Below, piece after piece: positions 45,182-54,985 of a DNA stretch of 64,000 bases. Origin of the DNA: Sphingopyxis sp. (GTDB taxonomy: Bacteria; Pseudomonadota; Alphaproteobacteria; Sphingomonadales; Sphingomonadaceae); assembly GCF_016704835.1 (NCBI RefSeq), contig NZ_JADIZJ010000021.1:310001-374000 (forward strand). The letters run 5' to 3'. The number at the start of each line of letters is the position of its first letter. The stretch's first letter is position 1. The notes below the pieces were generated by a model. The model was not told the DNA's origin. It worked only from the letters and a program-made list of their open reading frames with translations, and did not search any database. The translations under genes were made by a program, and so were the position numbers.

Positions 45182-45274
45182 TGGGAGGTGGCAGCGCGAA
45201 GCGCTGACGGATGGGCAATGGCACTAACGTCGCGGCCCCTCCACCACTTGCTTCGCAAGCGGTCCCCCTCCCCA
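45182..45274. repeat. Low-confidence inverted repeat between secG and tpiA
   Basis: GGGAGGTGGCAGCGCGAAGCG at the left is loosely mirrored by CTTGCTTCGCAAGCGGTCCC at the right. It includes the local palindrome CTTGCTTCGCAAG. Function is unknown. Confidence 0.5.
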
Positions 45275-45304
45275 TGACTACGCCGCAGCGATGATCGGGC
45301 TAGG

Positions 45305-46054
45305 TCACCCCAACTCGGCCGCCGCCGCCACAATCGGCATAAATTTCGCCGCGGTCAGGCTCGCGCCACCCACCAGCGCCCCATCGACATCACCCGCCCC
45401 GAGCAATTCGGCAGCATTGTCGCCATTCACCGACCCGCCGTACAACAAGCGCATATTGTCCGCGGCGCCCCCAAAACGCGCTGCCAGCGCGCCGCGGATC
45501 GCACCGTGCATCGCCGCCACATCGCCCACCGTCGGCACCAGCCCGGTGCCGATCGCCCAGATCGGTTCATAAGCGATCGCCAGCCGGTCCGCGTCGAAAT
45601 CATCGGGGACCGATCCGGCGAGCTGCTCAAGCACATAATCGATCGCACCGCCCGATTCGCGCACCTCGCGCGGCTCGCCGACGCACAATATGACCGACAG
45701 GCCCGCCGCCATCCCTGCCTTGGCTTTGGCGCACACATCGCCATCGCCCTCGCCGCATCCTTCGCGCCGCTCGCTATGCCCGACGATCACCACGCTGGCA
45801 CCAGCATCGACCAGCATCCCCGCCGCGACCGACCCGGTGAACGCGCCCGACGCAGCGTGATGGCAATCCTGTCCGCCGATCACGGCGCCCGGCGCAGCTG
45901 CGACCATTGCACCGATCAGCGTGTACGGCGGACAAAGCGCCACATCGACGCCGGCATGATCGCCTGCCGCGGCAAAAATCGCCTGCGCATCGGCGATCGA
46001 CGCGGTCACGCCATTCATTTTCCAGTTGCCGACCACATATTTTCGCCGTGCCAT
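45305..46054 (-). CDS. tpiA: Triosephosphate isomerase
   Basis: 249-residue TIM-barrel enzyme of glycolysis. Substrate Lys in VVGNWKMNG, catalytic His in VIVGHSERR, catalytic Glu in IAYEPIWAIGTG, and the phosphate loop GGSVNGDN are all present. I chose ATG 46054, which begins with the conserved MARRKYVVGNWKMN. Confidence 0.97.
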   Translation of the reverse strand: MARRKYVVGNWKMNGVTASIADAQAIFAAAGDHAGVDVALCPPYTLIGAMVAAAPGAVIGGQDCHHAASGAFTGSVAAGMLVDAGASVVIVGHSERREGCGEGDGDVCAKAKAGMAAGLSVILCVGEPREVRESGGAIDYVLEQLAGSVPDDFDADRLAIAYEPIWAIGTGLVPTVGDVAAMHGAIRGALAARFGGAADNMRLLYGGSVNGDNAAELLGAGDVDGALVGGASLTAAKFMPIVAAAAELG

Positions 46055-46233
46055 CGCCGCGTCGCTCCCGCTGTCTGAATGATCGAATTGCCCTAGCGGC
46101 GGGCGGGGCCAATAGGCAAGCAGTGTCGCGGCGTCATGAAAAGCCCGTTTCGCGCCTTGATGCACCGCCATCGCGCCTCTAAAGCATCGCGCAACCGTGC
46201 GCCCTCGCGCCCCGCCGAAAGATTGCCTGCCCC

Positions 46234-48180
46234 ATGATCACCGCCATCCGCCGCATGTTTTCCTCAACCATCGGCAAATTCCTTGCGCTGGGCTTTGTCG
46301 TCCTCGTCGGGGTGGCCTTTGCGCTCAGCGACGTCACCGGCAATTCGACCTTTGGCGGCATTGGCGGTGCCAATGTCGCGAAAGTCGGCGGCGAAGAAAT
46401 CGGCGTCGGCGAGCTGCGCGACAGAGTGCGCCTGGCCTACAACCAGGCACGGCAGAACCAGCCCGGGATGACGATGGCAGCGTTTGTCGAATCGGGCGGG
46501 CTCGACCAGGTGCTCGACCAGATGGTAGAGGGAATGGCGTTCGACCAATTCGCCACCGAGCTGGGCTTTGGCGTCAGCAAACGGCTGATTGATGGCCGCA
46601 TCGCCGACATCCCCGCCTTTGCTGGCGTATCGGGCAGCTTTGACCAGACCGCCTTCAAAACCTTCCTCCGCCAGAACGGCATGACCGAGGCGCAGCTGCG
46701 CCGCGACCTGCGCCAGCAACTGCTGATCGAACAGATCGCCGCCCCGATCGCCAGCATGCCGCGCCTCGCCTCCGGCATGGCGCAACCCTATGCCGCGCTG
46801 CTGCTCGAACAGCGCCGCGGTCAGGCGACTTTCATTCCCGCCAGCCCCTTCGCGCCGACCGCCGACCCTGGCGACGCCGCGCTCAAGACCTACCTCACCC
46901 AGAATGCCGCCAAATTCACCGTGCCCGAACGCCGTGTGATCCAATATGCGACGTTCGACGCGGCCAGTGTTCCGGTTCCGGCGGTCACCGACGCCGAAAT
47001 CGCCAAAGTCTACAAGGACAATGCCGCGCAATACGCCGCGAGCGAAACGCGCCGTTTTGCGCAGGTGATCGCGCCCGATCAGGCAACCGCCAATGCACTG
47101 GCCGCAAAAGTGCGCAGCGGCACACCGCTCGCCGCCGCGGCGCAGGCCGCGGGCCTGTCGGCGTCGACCACTGGCGACCTCACCCAATCATCCTACGCCG
47201 CCACCAGCACCGCCGCCGCGGCGAAGGCCGCTTTCGCCGCTAGGCAGGGCGACCTGATCGGCCCGATCCAGACCGGCCTTGGCTGGAGCGTCGCGCGCGT
47301 CGAGGACGTCACCGCGCGTCCCGCCAAAAGCCTGGCCGACGCCAGCGCCAACATCCGCACCGAACTCGCCAAAAACAAGGCGAACGAGGCGATCGTCGAT
47401 TATTACAATACGATCCAGGACGCCGTGAACAGCGGCGCATCGATCGAGGAAGTCGCCGCCGACCGCAAACTGACGCTCGCCACTACCCCCGCCCTCCTGC
47501 CGAGCGGCCGCGTTCCCGGCCAGCCCGCCTACACCCTGCCCGCCGAACTCGCGCCGCTCGTCAGCCAGGCGTTTCAGGGCAGCTCGGAAGGCGAAGGCCA
47601 ACTGGCGACGCTGGTTGAGAACCAGAAATTCGCCATCTATGCCGTCAAATCGATTGTCGCCGCGGCGCCGCCGCCCTTCGCGCAGATCCGCGCCGACCTG
47701 CTCACCGACTGGCGTTTCGCGCAGGGGCAAAAGGTCGCCCGCGACAAGGCCCGCGCGATTGTCAAGGCAGTCGAGGGTGGCCAGACGCTCGGCGCCGCGG
47801 TCACCGCCGCCGGACCGAACATCGGCAGCGTCCAGACGATTGGCGGCCGCCGCGGCGAGCTCGGCCAGAACGGCCAGCCGGTGCCGCCCGAACTCGCGCT
47901 GCTGTTTTCGATGGCAAAAAATAGCGTCAAGACGCTCGAAATCCCCGGCAATCGCGGCTGGATGGTGATCGCGCTCGCCGACGTCCAGCGCCCGGATCCC
48001 AAATCGATCGATCCCGCCCGCGTCGCCGCCATCGCGCAGCCGCTCGCCCCCGCCTTCGGCAACGAACTGATCGAACAGCTTGCGGGCGAAGCCAAGCGCC
48101 GCGTCGGGGTGACGATCAACAAAAAACTAGTCGAGCAGCTGCGCCAGGAACTCACCGGCACCGCTCCGGTCGCCGAATAA
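46234..48180 (+). CDS. ppiD: Peptidyl-prolyl isomerase, SurA/PpiD type
   Basis: 648-residue membrane-anchored periplasmic chaperone. One transmembrane helix near residues 13-31 (GKFLALGFVVLVGVAFAL), a SurA N-terminal-like domain (about 50-180), and a parvulin-like domain near 260-380 (ETRRFAQVIAPDQATANALA, then GPIQTGLGWSVARVEDV) followed by a second weaker copy. It folds outer-membrane proteins during export. It sits upstream of trpE on the same strand, divergent from tpiA. Confidence 0.92.
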   Translation: MITAIRRMFSSTIGKFLALGFVVLVGVAFALSDVTGNSTFGGIGGANVAKVGGEEIGVGELRDRVRLAYNQARQNQPGMTMAAFVESGGLDQVLDQMVEGMAFDQFATELGFGVSKRLIDGRIADIPAFAGVSGSFDQTAFKTFLRQNGMTEAQLRRDLRQQLLIEQIAAPIASMPRLASGMAQPYAALLLEQRRGQATFIPASPFAPTADPGDAALKTYLTQNAAKFTVPERRVIQYATFDAASVPVPAVTDAEIAKVYKDNAAQYAASETRRFAQVIAPDQATANALAAKVRSGTPLAAAAQAAGLSASTTGDLTQSSYAATSTAAAAKAAFAARQGDLIGPIQTGLGWSVARVEDVTARPAKSLADASANIRTELAKNKANEAIVDYYNTIQDAVNSGASIEEVAADRKLTLATTPALLPSGRVPGQPAYTLPAELAPLVSQAFQGSSEGEGQLATLVENQKFAIYAVKSIVAAAPPPFAQIRADLLTDWRFAQGQKVARDKARAIVKAVEGGQTLGAAVTAAGPNIGSVQTIGGRRGELGQNGQPVPPELALLFSMAKNSVKTLEIPGNRGWMVIALADVQRPDPKSIDPARVAAIAQPLAPAFGNELIEQLAGEAKRRVGVTINKKLVEQLRQELTGTAPVAE

Positions 48181-48187
48181 CGTCCTG

Positions 48188-49705
48188 GTGGCGCTGGAGG
48201 GCAAAGCCGCGGCGCTCGAAGCCTTGGCGGGCGGCCGCGGCGCGGTAGTCTGGCAGCGGCTGATCGCCGATATCGAAACCCCGGTTTCGGCGGCGCTAAA
48301 GCTCATCGAGCCGGGGCGCGGCGACTGGGTGCTCGAATCGGTCGAAAGCGGCGAGACGCGCGGGCGCTACAGCCTGATCGGGCTCGACCCCGATCTGATG
48401 TTCGAAGTCACCGGCGACGCTGCGCGGATCAATCGCGAATGGCGCCATGACCGGGGTGCCTTCACACCGCTCGCTGCCCCTGCACTTCAGGCGCTACGCG
48501 ATCTCGTCGCCGAATGCCGTTTCGACGTCCCCGAGGGACTGCCCAAGGCGCTGGCAACGCTCGTCGGCTTTTTCGCCTATGAAACCATCGGTCTTGTCGA
48601 ACGCATCCCGCGCGCGCGCAGCGCCGGACTCGCCTTACCCGATATGGTGTTCGTACGCCCGACGACGATCCTGGTGTTCGACCGTCTCGCCGACGAACTG
48701 TTCCTGATCGCGCCAATCTGGCCCGACGCCGATGGCGCGCTCGACCGCATGATCGAAGCGGCACAGGACCGTCTCGACACCATTGCTGCACGTCTGGCGA
48801 GCACCAGCGCCCACGCCGACCGCGCCGCCACCGATGCACTGCCCGCCGACATTGGCCTGCACGCCGCGACGACGCCGGCGCAGTTCACCGCAATGGTCGC
48901 CGCCGCCAAGGATTATATCGCTGCGGGTGACATTTTTCAGGTCGTGCTGTCGCAGCGCTTTTCGACCCCATTCGACCTGCCGCCCTTCGACCTCTACCGC
49001 GCGCTGCGGCGCATTAACCCGTCGCCGTTCCTCTATTTCCTCGACCTGCCCGGCTTCGCGCTGATCGGCTCGTCACCCGAGATATTGGTGCGCGTGCGCG
49101 ATGGCGAAATCACGATCCGGCCCATCGCCGGCACCCGCCCGCGCGGCCGCACCAGCGCCGAGGACGTCGAGAACCGCGAAAGCCTGCTCGCCGATCCCAA
49201 GGAACGCGCCGAGCATCTGATGCTGCTCGACCTCGGCCGCAATGATGTAGGCCGCGCCGCGGTCGGCGGCAGCGTCACCGTCACCGACAGCTACACCGTC
49301 GAATTCTACAGCCATGTTATGCACATCGTGTCGAACGTCATCGGCCGCATCGCTCCCGACAAGGACGCAATCGACGCGCTGTTCGCGGGCTTCCCCGCAG
49401 GCACTGTCAGCGGCGCGCCAAAGGTCCGCGCCTGCCAGATCATCGCCGAGCTCGAGGTCGACGCGCGCGGACCTTATGCCGGCGGCGTCGGCTATTTCGC
49501 CCCCGACGGCAATATGGACAGCTGCATCGTCCTTCGCACCGCGATCGTCAAGGATGGCGAAATGCATGTGCAGGCCGGTGCTGGCATCGTCGCCGACAGC
49601 GACCCCGCCTATGAACAGCGCGAGTGCGAGGCGAAAGCCGGCGCGCTGTTCGCCGCGGCGCGCGAGGCGGTGCGACTGGCGGGAACGCCCGGATATGGCC
49701 AATGA
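48188..49705 (+). CDS. trpE: Anthranilate synthase component I
   Basis: 505 residues; with TrpG it makes anthranilate from chorismate. It has the tryptophan-feedback region LESVESGETRGRYSLIGL near the N-terminus and the chorismate-binding core (DIFQVVLSQRF, GSSPEILVRV, PIAGTRPRGRT, LLDLGRNDVGR, FPAGTVSGAPKVRA). Start GTG 48188 lies 7 nt after ppiD; translation begins without a strong RBS. Confidence 0.96.
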   Translation: MALEGKAAALEALAGGRGAVVWQRLIADIETPVSAALKLIEPGRGDWVLESVESGETRGRYSLIGLDPDLMFEVTGDAARINREWRHDRGAFTPLAAPALQALRDLVAECRFDVPEGLPKALATLVGFFAYETIGLVERIPRARSAGLALPDMVFVRPTTILVFDRLADELFLIAPIWPDADGALDRMIEAAQDRLDTIAARLASTSAHADRAATDALPADIGLHAATTPAQFTAMVAAAKDYIAAGDIFQVVLSQRFSTPFDLPPFDLYRALRRINPSPFLYFLDLPGFALIGSSPEILVRVRDGEITIRPIAGTRPRGRTSAEDVENRESLLADPKERAEHLMLLDLGRNDVGRAAVGGSVTVTDSYTVEFYSHVMHIVSNVIGRIAPDKDAIDALFAGFPAGTVSGAPKVRACQIIAELEVDARGPYAGGVGYFAPDGNMDSCIVLRTAIVKDGEMHVQAGAGIVADSDPAYEQRECEAKAGALFAAAREAVRLAGTPGYGQ

Positions 49706-49713
49706 CCTGCCTT

Positions 49714-49791
49714 CTTTCGTCATTCCCGCGCAAGCGGGGCTTCAGTTGCGACGTTGCTACGTAGGTCGCGAATTTCGCCGGAATGACGAAG
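49714..49791. repeat. Inverted intergenic repeat, family A
   Basis: CTTTCGTCATTCCCGCGCAAGC and CGCCGGAATGACGAAGG form the arms. It lies between trpE and trpG inside the trp operon. Confidence 0.8.
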
Positions 49792-49858
49792 GTAAGTTTG
49801 AGCGCCGAAAAGCTTCTATCCCTTCCCCCGCCACCCCAAAATCGTTACGGCGCACCCC

Positions 49859-50449
49859 ATGATCCTCGTCATCGACAATTACGACAGCTTCACCTTCAAC
49901 CTCGTTCACTATCTGATCGAGCTGGGCGCCGACGTGCGTGTCGAACGCAACGACGCGCTGACCGCCGCCGAAGCCCTCGCGACCGGCGCCGAAGCCATCC
50001 TGATCTCGCCCGGCCCGTGCACCCCCAACGAAGCCGGGATCAGCCTCGACCTCGTCGCCGCGTGCGCCGACGCCCAGCGCCCATTGCTCGGCGTCTGCCT
50101 GGGGCACCAGGCGATCGGCCAGCATTTTGGCGGCACCGTCCAGCGCGGCCATCTGATGCACGGCAAGACCTCGCCGGTGTGCCACGACGGCAGCGGGCTC
50201 TACGCCGGCCTGCCCTCGCCGTTTCAGGCGACGCGCTATCACAGCCTCGAGGTCGTCGACATTCCGGATTGTCTGACCATCAACGCGACCAGCGACGACG
50301 GCGCCGTGATGGGGTTCCGCCACACCGAGCTCCCGATCCACGGGGTGCAATTCCACCCCGAAAGCATCGCGACCGAACATGGCCATGCGATGCTCGGCAA
50401 TTTCATGGCCGTCGCCGGGCTGCCCGTACTGGCGCGGCAAGCCGCATGA
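49859..50449 (+). CDS. trpG: Anthranilate synthase glutamine amidotransferase
   Basis: 196-residue class I glutaminase. The N-terminus MILVIDNYDSFTFNLVHYL, the nucleophile Cys in LGVCLGHQAIGQ and HPES near the C-terminus are typical. It supplies ammonia to TrpE. Its stop overlaps trpD's ATG. It could also serve a PabA-like role, as in many bacteria. Confidence 0.96.
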   Translation: MILVIDNYDSFTFNLVHYLIELGADVRVERNDALTAAEALATGAEAILISPGPCTPNEAGISLDLVAACADAQRPLLGVCLGHQAIGQHFGGTVQRGHLMHGKTSPVCHDGSGLYAGLPSPFQATRYHSLEVVDIPDCLTINATSDDGAVMGFRHTELPIHGVQFHPESIATEHGHAMLGNFMAVAGLPVLARQAA

Positions 50450-51444
50450 GCCGCTTCGGTCCGCTGCCCGACCCCGCGCACCTGCTGGGTCATGACGAGG
50501 CCGCGCAGGCCTTCGCCGACATCCTCGACGCGCGCACCAGCGAGGACGAGATCGCCGAATTCCTCGCCGCGCTGTCCGATCGCGGCGAGACAATGGTCGA
50601 AATCGCTGCGGCGGCGCAGGCGCTGCGCGACCGGCTAGTCCCTATCGACGCCCCCACCGGCGCGATCGACGTGTGCGGCACCGGCGGCGACGGCCACCAC
50701 ACGCTTAACGTCTCCACCGCGGTCGCGATTGTTGTTGCAGCCTGCGAAGTTCCGGTCGCAAAACATGGTAATCGCGCGGCTTCCTCGAAATCGGGTGCCG
50801 CCGACACCCTCGAAGTCCTGGGCCTCGACATGGACCGTGCGGGACGCTTGGCCGAAGCGACGCTCGCCGATCTCGGCATCTGTTTCCTCTTTGCCGCCAA
50901 CCACCACCCGGCGATGAAGCGCATCCAGCCGATCCGCCAGAAGCTCGGCCGCCGCACGATCTTCAACTTGATGGGACCGCTCGCCAACCCCGCGCGCGTC
51001 ACCCGCCAGCTGATCGGCATCGCGCGCCCGGGCTACGTCCCTGTCTATGCCGAGGCGTTGCATCGGCTCGGTACCGATCATTCGCGCGTCGTCTCGGGCG
51101 ACGAAGGCATCGACGAACTCTCGCTCGCGGGCGGCAACGAGGTCGCGGTGGTCGATGCCGAGGGCGTGTTCATGCAGCGCAGCCACGCAAGCGACGCAGG
51201 CCTTCCCACCCACCCTATTTCTGCCATCCGTGGCGGTGACGCCGCCGACAATGCCAAAGCCCTGCGCGAGCTGCTGCAAGGCGCCCCCAGCGCCTATCGC
51301 GACGCGGTCCTGTACAACGCCGCCGAGGCGCTGGTCATCGCGGGCGCCGCCGAAACGCTTACCGATGGCGTTGAAGAAGCCGCCGAAGCGATCGACAAGG
51401 GGCTCGCCAACGCGCTGCTTGACTGCTGGATCGCCTATAAATGA
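50446..51444 (+). CDS. trpD: Anthranilate phosphoribosyltransferase
   Basis: 332 residues. It couples anthranilate to PRPP. The motifs VCGTGGDGHHTLNVST, AKHGNRAASSKSG, NLMGPLANPA and a final LITDGVEEA-like end are present. It starts at ATG 50446 with a 4-nt overlap with trpG. Confidence 0.97.
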   Translation: MSRFGPLPDPAHLLGHDEAAQAFADILDARTSEDEIAEFLAALSDRGETMVEIAAAAQALRDRLVPIDAPTGAIDVCGTGGDGHHTLNVSTAVAIVVAACEVPVAKHGNRAASSKSGAADTLEVLGLDMDRAGRLAEATLADLGICFLFAANHHPAMKRIQPIRQKLGRRTIFNLMGPLANPARVTRQLIGIARPGYVPVYAEALHRLGTDHSRVVSGDEGIDELSLAGGNEVAVVDAEGVFMQRSHASDAGLPTHPISAIRGGDAADNAKALRELLQGAPSAYRDAVLYNAAEALVIAGAAETLTDGVEEAAEAIDKGLANALLDCWIAYK

Positions 51445-51459
51445 GAGCCGCGCGTTCCA

Positions 51460-51555
51460 CGTCATTACGAGGAGCCGGAGGCGACGCGGCAAGCTGCAGC
51501 TTTCGTCCATCAAGATCGCTAGCTGGAGATTGCTTCGCTACGCTCGCAATGATGA
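51460..51555. repeat. Inverted intergenic repeat, family B
   Basis: Begins CGTCATTACGAGGAGCCGGA and ends TTCGCTACGCTCGCAATGATG. It lies between trpD and trpC, separating genes that otherwise form one operon. Confidence 0.75.
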
Positions 51556-51571
51556 TAATGTTGAGCCCGAA

Positions 51572-52357
51572 ATGAACAAGCTGACCCAGATCCTTGCCAC
51601 CAAGGCCGAAGAAGTCTCTGCGCGCCGTGCCCTCCGCTCGCTCGCCGACCTCGACGCCATCGATGCCGGGCCGGTGCGTGGGTTCCACGCCGCCTTGCAG
51701 GCGAAGATCGACGAGGGCGGCTTCGCCCTGATCGCCGAGATCAAGAAAGCATCGCCCTCCAAGGGATTGATCCGAAAAGATTTCGACCCCGCCGACCACG
51801 CCCGCGCTTACGCCGAAGGAGGCGCCGCCTGCCTGTCCGTGCTGACCGATGCCCAATATTTTCAGGGGCACGAGGATTATCTCGTCGCCGCGCGCGCCGC
51901 CTGCGCCCTGCCCGCGCTGCGCAAGGATTTCATGATTGACCCCTGGCAGGTCGCCGAAGCGCGCGCGATCGGCGCCGACGCGATCCTGATCATCGTCGCC
52001 GCGCTGGATGACAGCGCGATGCAAGAGATCGAGGCGGCCGCGACCGACCGCAGCATGGACGTGCTCGTCGAGGTGCATGACGAGGCCGAACTCGACCGCG
52101 CGCTGACCCAGCTGCATTCGCGTCTCATCGGCGTCAACAATCGCGACCTGCGCACCTTCCAAACCGACCTCGGCGTCACTGAACGCCTCGCCAAACTTGT
52201 TCCCGCGGGCACGCTGCTGGTCGGCGAAAGCGGCATCGCCACTCACGCCGATTGCCAGCACCTCGCGGCCAGCGGCGTGAAAGCCTTCCTCGTCGGCGAA
52301 AGCCTCATGCGCCAGGATGACGTCACGGCGGCAACGAGGTTGCTACTCGAGGGCTGA
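51572..52357 (+). CDS. trpC: Indole-3-glycerol phosphate synthase
   Basis: 261-residue TIM barrel. ALIAEIKKASPSKGLIR with its catalytic Lys and Glu, LPALRKDFMIDPWQV, IGVNNRDLRTF and the phosphate loop LVGESGI are clear. ATG 51572 follows a short intergenic repeat rather than overlapping trpD. Confidence 0.97.
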   Translation: MNKLTQILATKAEEVSARRALRSLADLDAIDAGPVRGFHAALQAKIDEGGFALIAEIKKASPSKGLIRKDFDPADHARAYAEGGAACLSVLTDAQYFQGHEDYLVAARAACALPALRKDFMIDPWQVAEARAIGADAILIIVAALDDSAMQEIEAAATDRSMDVLVEVHDEAELDRALTQLHSRLIGVNNRDLRTFQTDLGVTERLAKLVPAGTLLVGESGIATHADCQHLAASGVKAFLVGESLMRQDDVTAATRLLLEG

Positions 52358-52394
52358 AGTCCGCTTCGGGGTGGGGAGCCTAAGTCACCGATGA

Positions 52395-52487
52395 TCGTTG
52401 CACCCGCGAAGGCGGAGACCGCAAACGGCCTATTCCTGCGTCGCAGTGTAAACCGACAGCGGCCCCCGCCTTCGCGGGCGCGGCGGC
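52395..52487. repeat. Inverted intergenic repeat, family C
   Basis: Ends CGTTGCACCCGCGAAGGCGG and CCCCCGCCTTCGCGGGCGCGG match the copy at 42073-42162, while the middle differs. It lies between trpC and moaC. Confidence 0.8.
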
Positions 52488-52574
52488 TAGCTTGGTCGTT
52501 TCCAGCCATTAACTCCAATCTCCACATCCCGATCTTCCCTTGCCTTTCCCACCCCACCTTGCTTCGCTCCCCTA

Positions 52575-53048
52575 ATGACGATCAAACCGACTCACCTCGA
52601 CGAAACCGGCGCCGCGTACATGGTCGATGTCGGCACCAAGCCAGCGACCCAGCGCCGCGCCGTCGCCAGCGGGCGAATCACGATGTCATCCGAAGCCCTC
52701 GAAGCGATCCGCAGTGGCAACGCCCCTAAGGGCGACGTCCTCTCGACCGCGCGCATCGCCGGGATCATGGCCGCCAAGCGCACTTCAGACCTCATCCCGC
52801 TCTGCCATCCGCTTGCGCTCACCAAAGTCAGCATCGACTTTGCTTGGGAAGCTAATGGCATCGCCGTAACCGCTACCGCCACGACAACCGGGCCGACCGG
52901 GGTCGAGATGGAGACACTGACCGCCGCCTCGGTCGCGCTGCTGACCCTTTACGACATGGCCAAGGCGCTCGATCGCGCGATGGTGCTAGGCAATATCCGC
53001 GTGCTCGAAAAGAGCGGCGGCCGCTCGGGCGACTGGCGCGCCGAATGA
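52575..53048 (+). CDS. moaC: Cyclic pyranopterin monophosphate synthase
   Basis: 157-residue enzyme of molybdopterin synthesis. LIPLCHPLALTKVSIDF and TGPTGVEMETLTAASVALLT are the family motifs. It ends with an ATGA overlap to moeA. Confidence 0.97.
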   Translation: MTIKPTHLDETGAAYMVDVGTKPATQRRAVASGRITMSSEALEAIRSGNAPKGDVLSTARIAGIMAAKRTSDLIPLCHPLALTKVSIDFAWEANGIAVTATATTTGPTGVEMETLTAASVALLTLYDMAKALDRAMVLGNIRVLEKSGGRSGDWRAE

Positions 53049-54235
53049 GCGGCCTGCTGCCGGTCGAAGAAGCGCAGGCGCGTCTGCTGGCCCTGCGCAG
53101 CCCGATTTCCTCTGAAAAAGTATCATTTTCCGAATGCGTTGGCCGCTACACCTCGGATAATATCTTTGCCCAGCGCGACCAGCCCGCCGCGCCAGTATCG
53201 GCCATGGACGGCTATGCGATTCGCTTCGACGAACTCCCCGGCCCGTGGACCGTCGTCGGCGAAAGCGCCGCCGGTACTGCGCCGGGTCGCACCGTGAACC
53301 CAGGCGAAGCGATGCGCATCTTCACCGGCGCGATCGTCCCAAGCGGCGCCGACACCGTCATCGTGCAGGAGGATGTCGCTGTAGACGGCGCCGCGCTGAC
53401 CCTGACCCGCGACGGCCCCGGCACGCGCGGCCGCCATATCCGCGCCCGCGCGAGCGATTTCGCCGCCAGCGAATGCCTGCTACCCGCGGGAACCCGCCTG
53501 ACCCCGGGCGCGATTGCCGCCGCGGCGATGAGCGGCGTTGACCAGCTCGCGGTCGGCCGCCGCCCGCGCGTCGCGATTCTCACCACCGGCGACGAACTCG
53601 TCCAGGCTGGGCGCGCGCTGACCGCGAGCCAGATCCCCGACAGCAACAGTCCGATGATCTCCGCAATGCTCGCAAGCGAACCCGCCGAAGTCAGCCTTCC
53701 GCATCATGTTCGCGACGATCGCCCGCTACTTGCCAAGGTTTTGAAGGATTTGGCGCGACGTCACGACGTCATTGTCACCGTCGGCGGAGCCTCGGTCGGC
53801 GACCATGATCATGTCCGCGGCGCGCTGCAGGACGCCGGTGGGCAAATCGATTTCTGGAAGATCGCGATGCGCCCCGGCAAGCCGCTGATCGCCGGGAGGA
53901 TCGCCGATGCGGTCCTGCTCGGCCTGCCCGGCAACCCTTCGTCGGCGTTCGTCACCGCGACCCTGTTCTTGCTCCCGCTCGTCCGCCACCTCGCCGGCGC
54001 GCGCAATCCGCACCCCGCGATCCATCAGGCGCCGCTCGCGACAGCTTTGGATGGCGGCGGTGCTCGCCGCGACTATCTGCGCGCACGACTGGAAAACGGC
54101 CGCCTCACCCCGCTGCACAGCCAGGACAGCGGCATGACGCTGCCCCTCGCCGCCGCGAACGCTTTGCTGATCCGCGAGATCGACGCCCCGCGACGCGCAG
54201 CGGGCGACGTCGCCGACTATATCGTCACCGCTTGA
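53045..54235 (+). CDS. moeA: Molybdopterin molybdenumtransferase
   Basis: 396 residues. MoeA inserts molybdate into adenylylated molybdopterin. VSAMDGYAI, MRIFTGAIVPSGADTVIVQE and the MoCF-binding TVGGASVGDHDHV and LPGNPSSAFV segments are clear. Its stop lies inside the -35 region of the lexA promoter. Confidence 0.96.
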   Translation: MSGLLPVEEAQARLLALRSPISSEKVSFSECVGRYTSDNIFAQRDQPAAPVSAMDGYAIRFDELPGPWTVVGESAAGTAPGRTVNPGEAMRIFTGAIVPSGADTVIVQEDVAVDGAALTLTRDGPGTRGRHIRARASDFAASECLLPAGTRLTPGAIAAAAMSGVDQLAVGRRPRVAILTTGDELVQAGRALTASQIPDSNSPMISAMLASEPAEVSLPHHVRDDRPLLAKVLKDLARRHDVIVTVGGASVGDHDHVRGALQDAGGQIDFWKIAMRPGKPLIAGRIADAVLLGLPGNPSSAFVTATLFLLPLVRHLAGARNPHPAIHQAPLATALDGGGARRDYLRARLENGRLTPLHSQDSGMTLPLAAANALLIREIDAPRRAAGDVADYIVTA

Positions 54236-54263
54236 CAAGTTCCGCTCTGTTCTACTATCGTTC
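54232..54263 (+). promoter_or_regulatory. lexA promoter with SOS box
   Basis: GTTC-TACTATC-GTTC at 54249-54263 fits the alphaproteobacterial LexA operator GTTC-N7-GTTC exactly. TTGACA (54232-54237) overlaps the moeA stop codon and TACTAT (54253-54258) lies within the operator, so LexA would block its own promoter. Spacing of the hexamers is 15 nt, a little short. Confidence 0.88.
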
Positions 54264-54301
54264 TCATTATGTCCGGTTCTGACCCCGACGGAGGATGATC
54301 A

Positions 54302-54985
54302 ATGTTGACCGCTAAGCAGCATGAACTGCTTCACTTCATTCAGCAAAAGCTCGACGCGAGCGGTATTTCGCCATCGTTCGAAGAGATGAAGGAGGCGCTG
54401 GGACTGAAATCGAAATCGGGCATACATCGCCTGATAAGCGCCTTGGAAGAAAGAGGTTTCCTACGCCGATTGCCCAATCGCGCCCGCGCGCTCGAAGTGA
54501 TCAAGGTGCCCGATGCGGCCAAGTCGGCGGTGCGCAATGATCGCGACAATGTCGTCCCGCTGCGCAAGCCCGCCCCCGCGATGCGACCGATCGCCGCCAA
54601 CGACATCGTCGAAGTGCCGCTGCACGGCAAGATCGCCGCCGGCGTTCCGATCGAAGCGTTCGAGGACCACAACCATCTTTCCGTTCCCGCCGCGCTGCTC
54701 GGTTCGGGCGAACATTATGCGCTCGAAGTATCGGGCGACTCGATGGTCGAGGCCGGGATTTTCGACGGAGATTACGCGCTGATCCAGAAAGCCAGCACCG
54801 CGCGAGAGGGCGACATTGTCGTCGCGCTCGTCGATGGCCAGGACGCGACGCTCAAGTATTTTCGCCGCGAAGGCCCGATGATCCGGCTCGACCCTGCGAA
54901 CAGTGCCTATGAGCCGCAGCGCTACCCCGCCGACCGCGTCATCGTGCAAGGGCGCCTGTCGGGGCTGCTGCGTCGTTACCACTAA
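54302..54985 (+). CDS. lexA: LexA repressor
   Basis: 227-residue SOS repressor: N-terminal winged HTH (about 1-65, MLTAKQHELLHFIQQKLD), cleavage site Ala-Gly in HGKIAAGVPIEAF, catalytic Ser in SGDSMVEAGIFDGD and Lys in ATLKYFRREG. It has GGAGG upstream and an operator at 54249, consistent with autoregulation. Confidence 0.97.
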   Translation: MLTAKQHELLHFIQQKLDASGISPSFEEMKEALGLKSKSGIHRLISALEERGFLRRLPNRARALEVIKVPDAAKSAVRNDRDNVVPLRKPAPAMRPIAANDIVEVPLHGKIAAGVPIEAFEDHNHLSVPAALLGSGEHYALEVSGDSMVEAGIFDGDYALIQKASTAREGDIVVALVDGQDATLKYFRREGPMIRLDPANSAYEPQRYPADRVIVQGRLSGLLRRYH

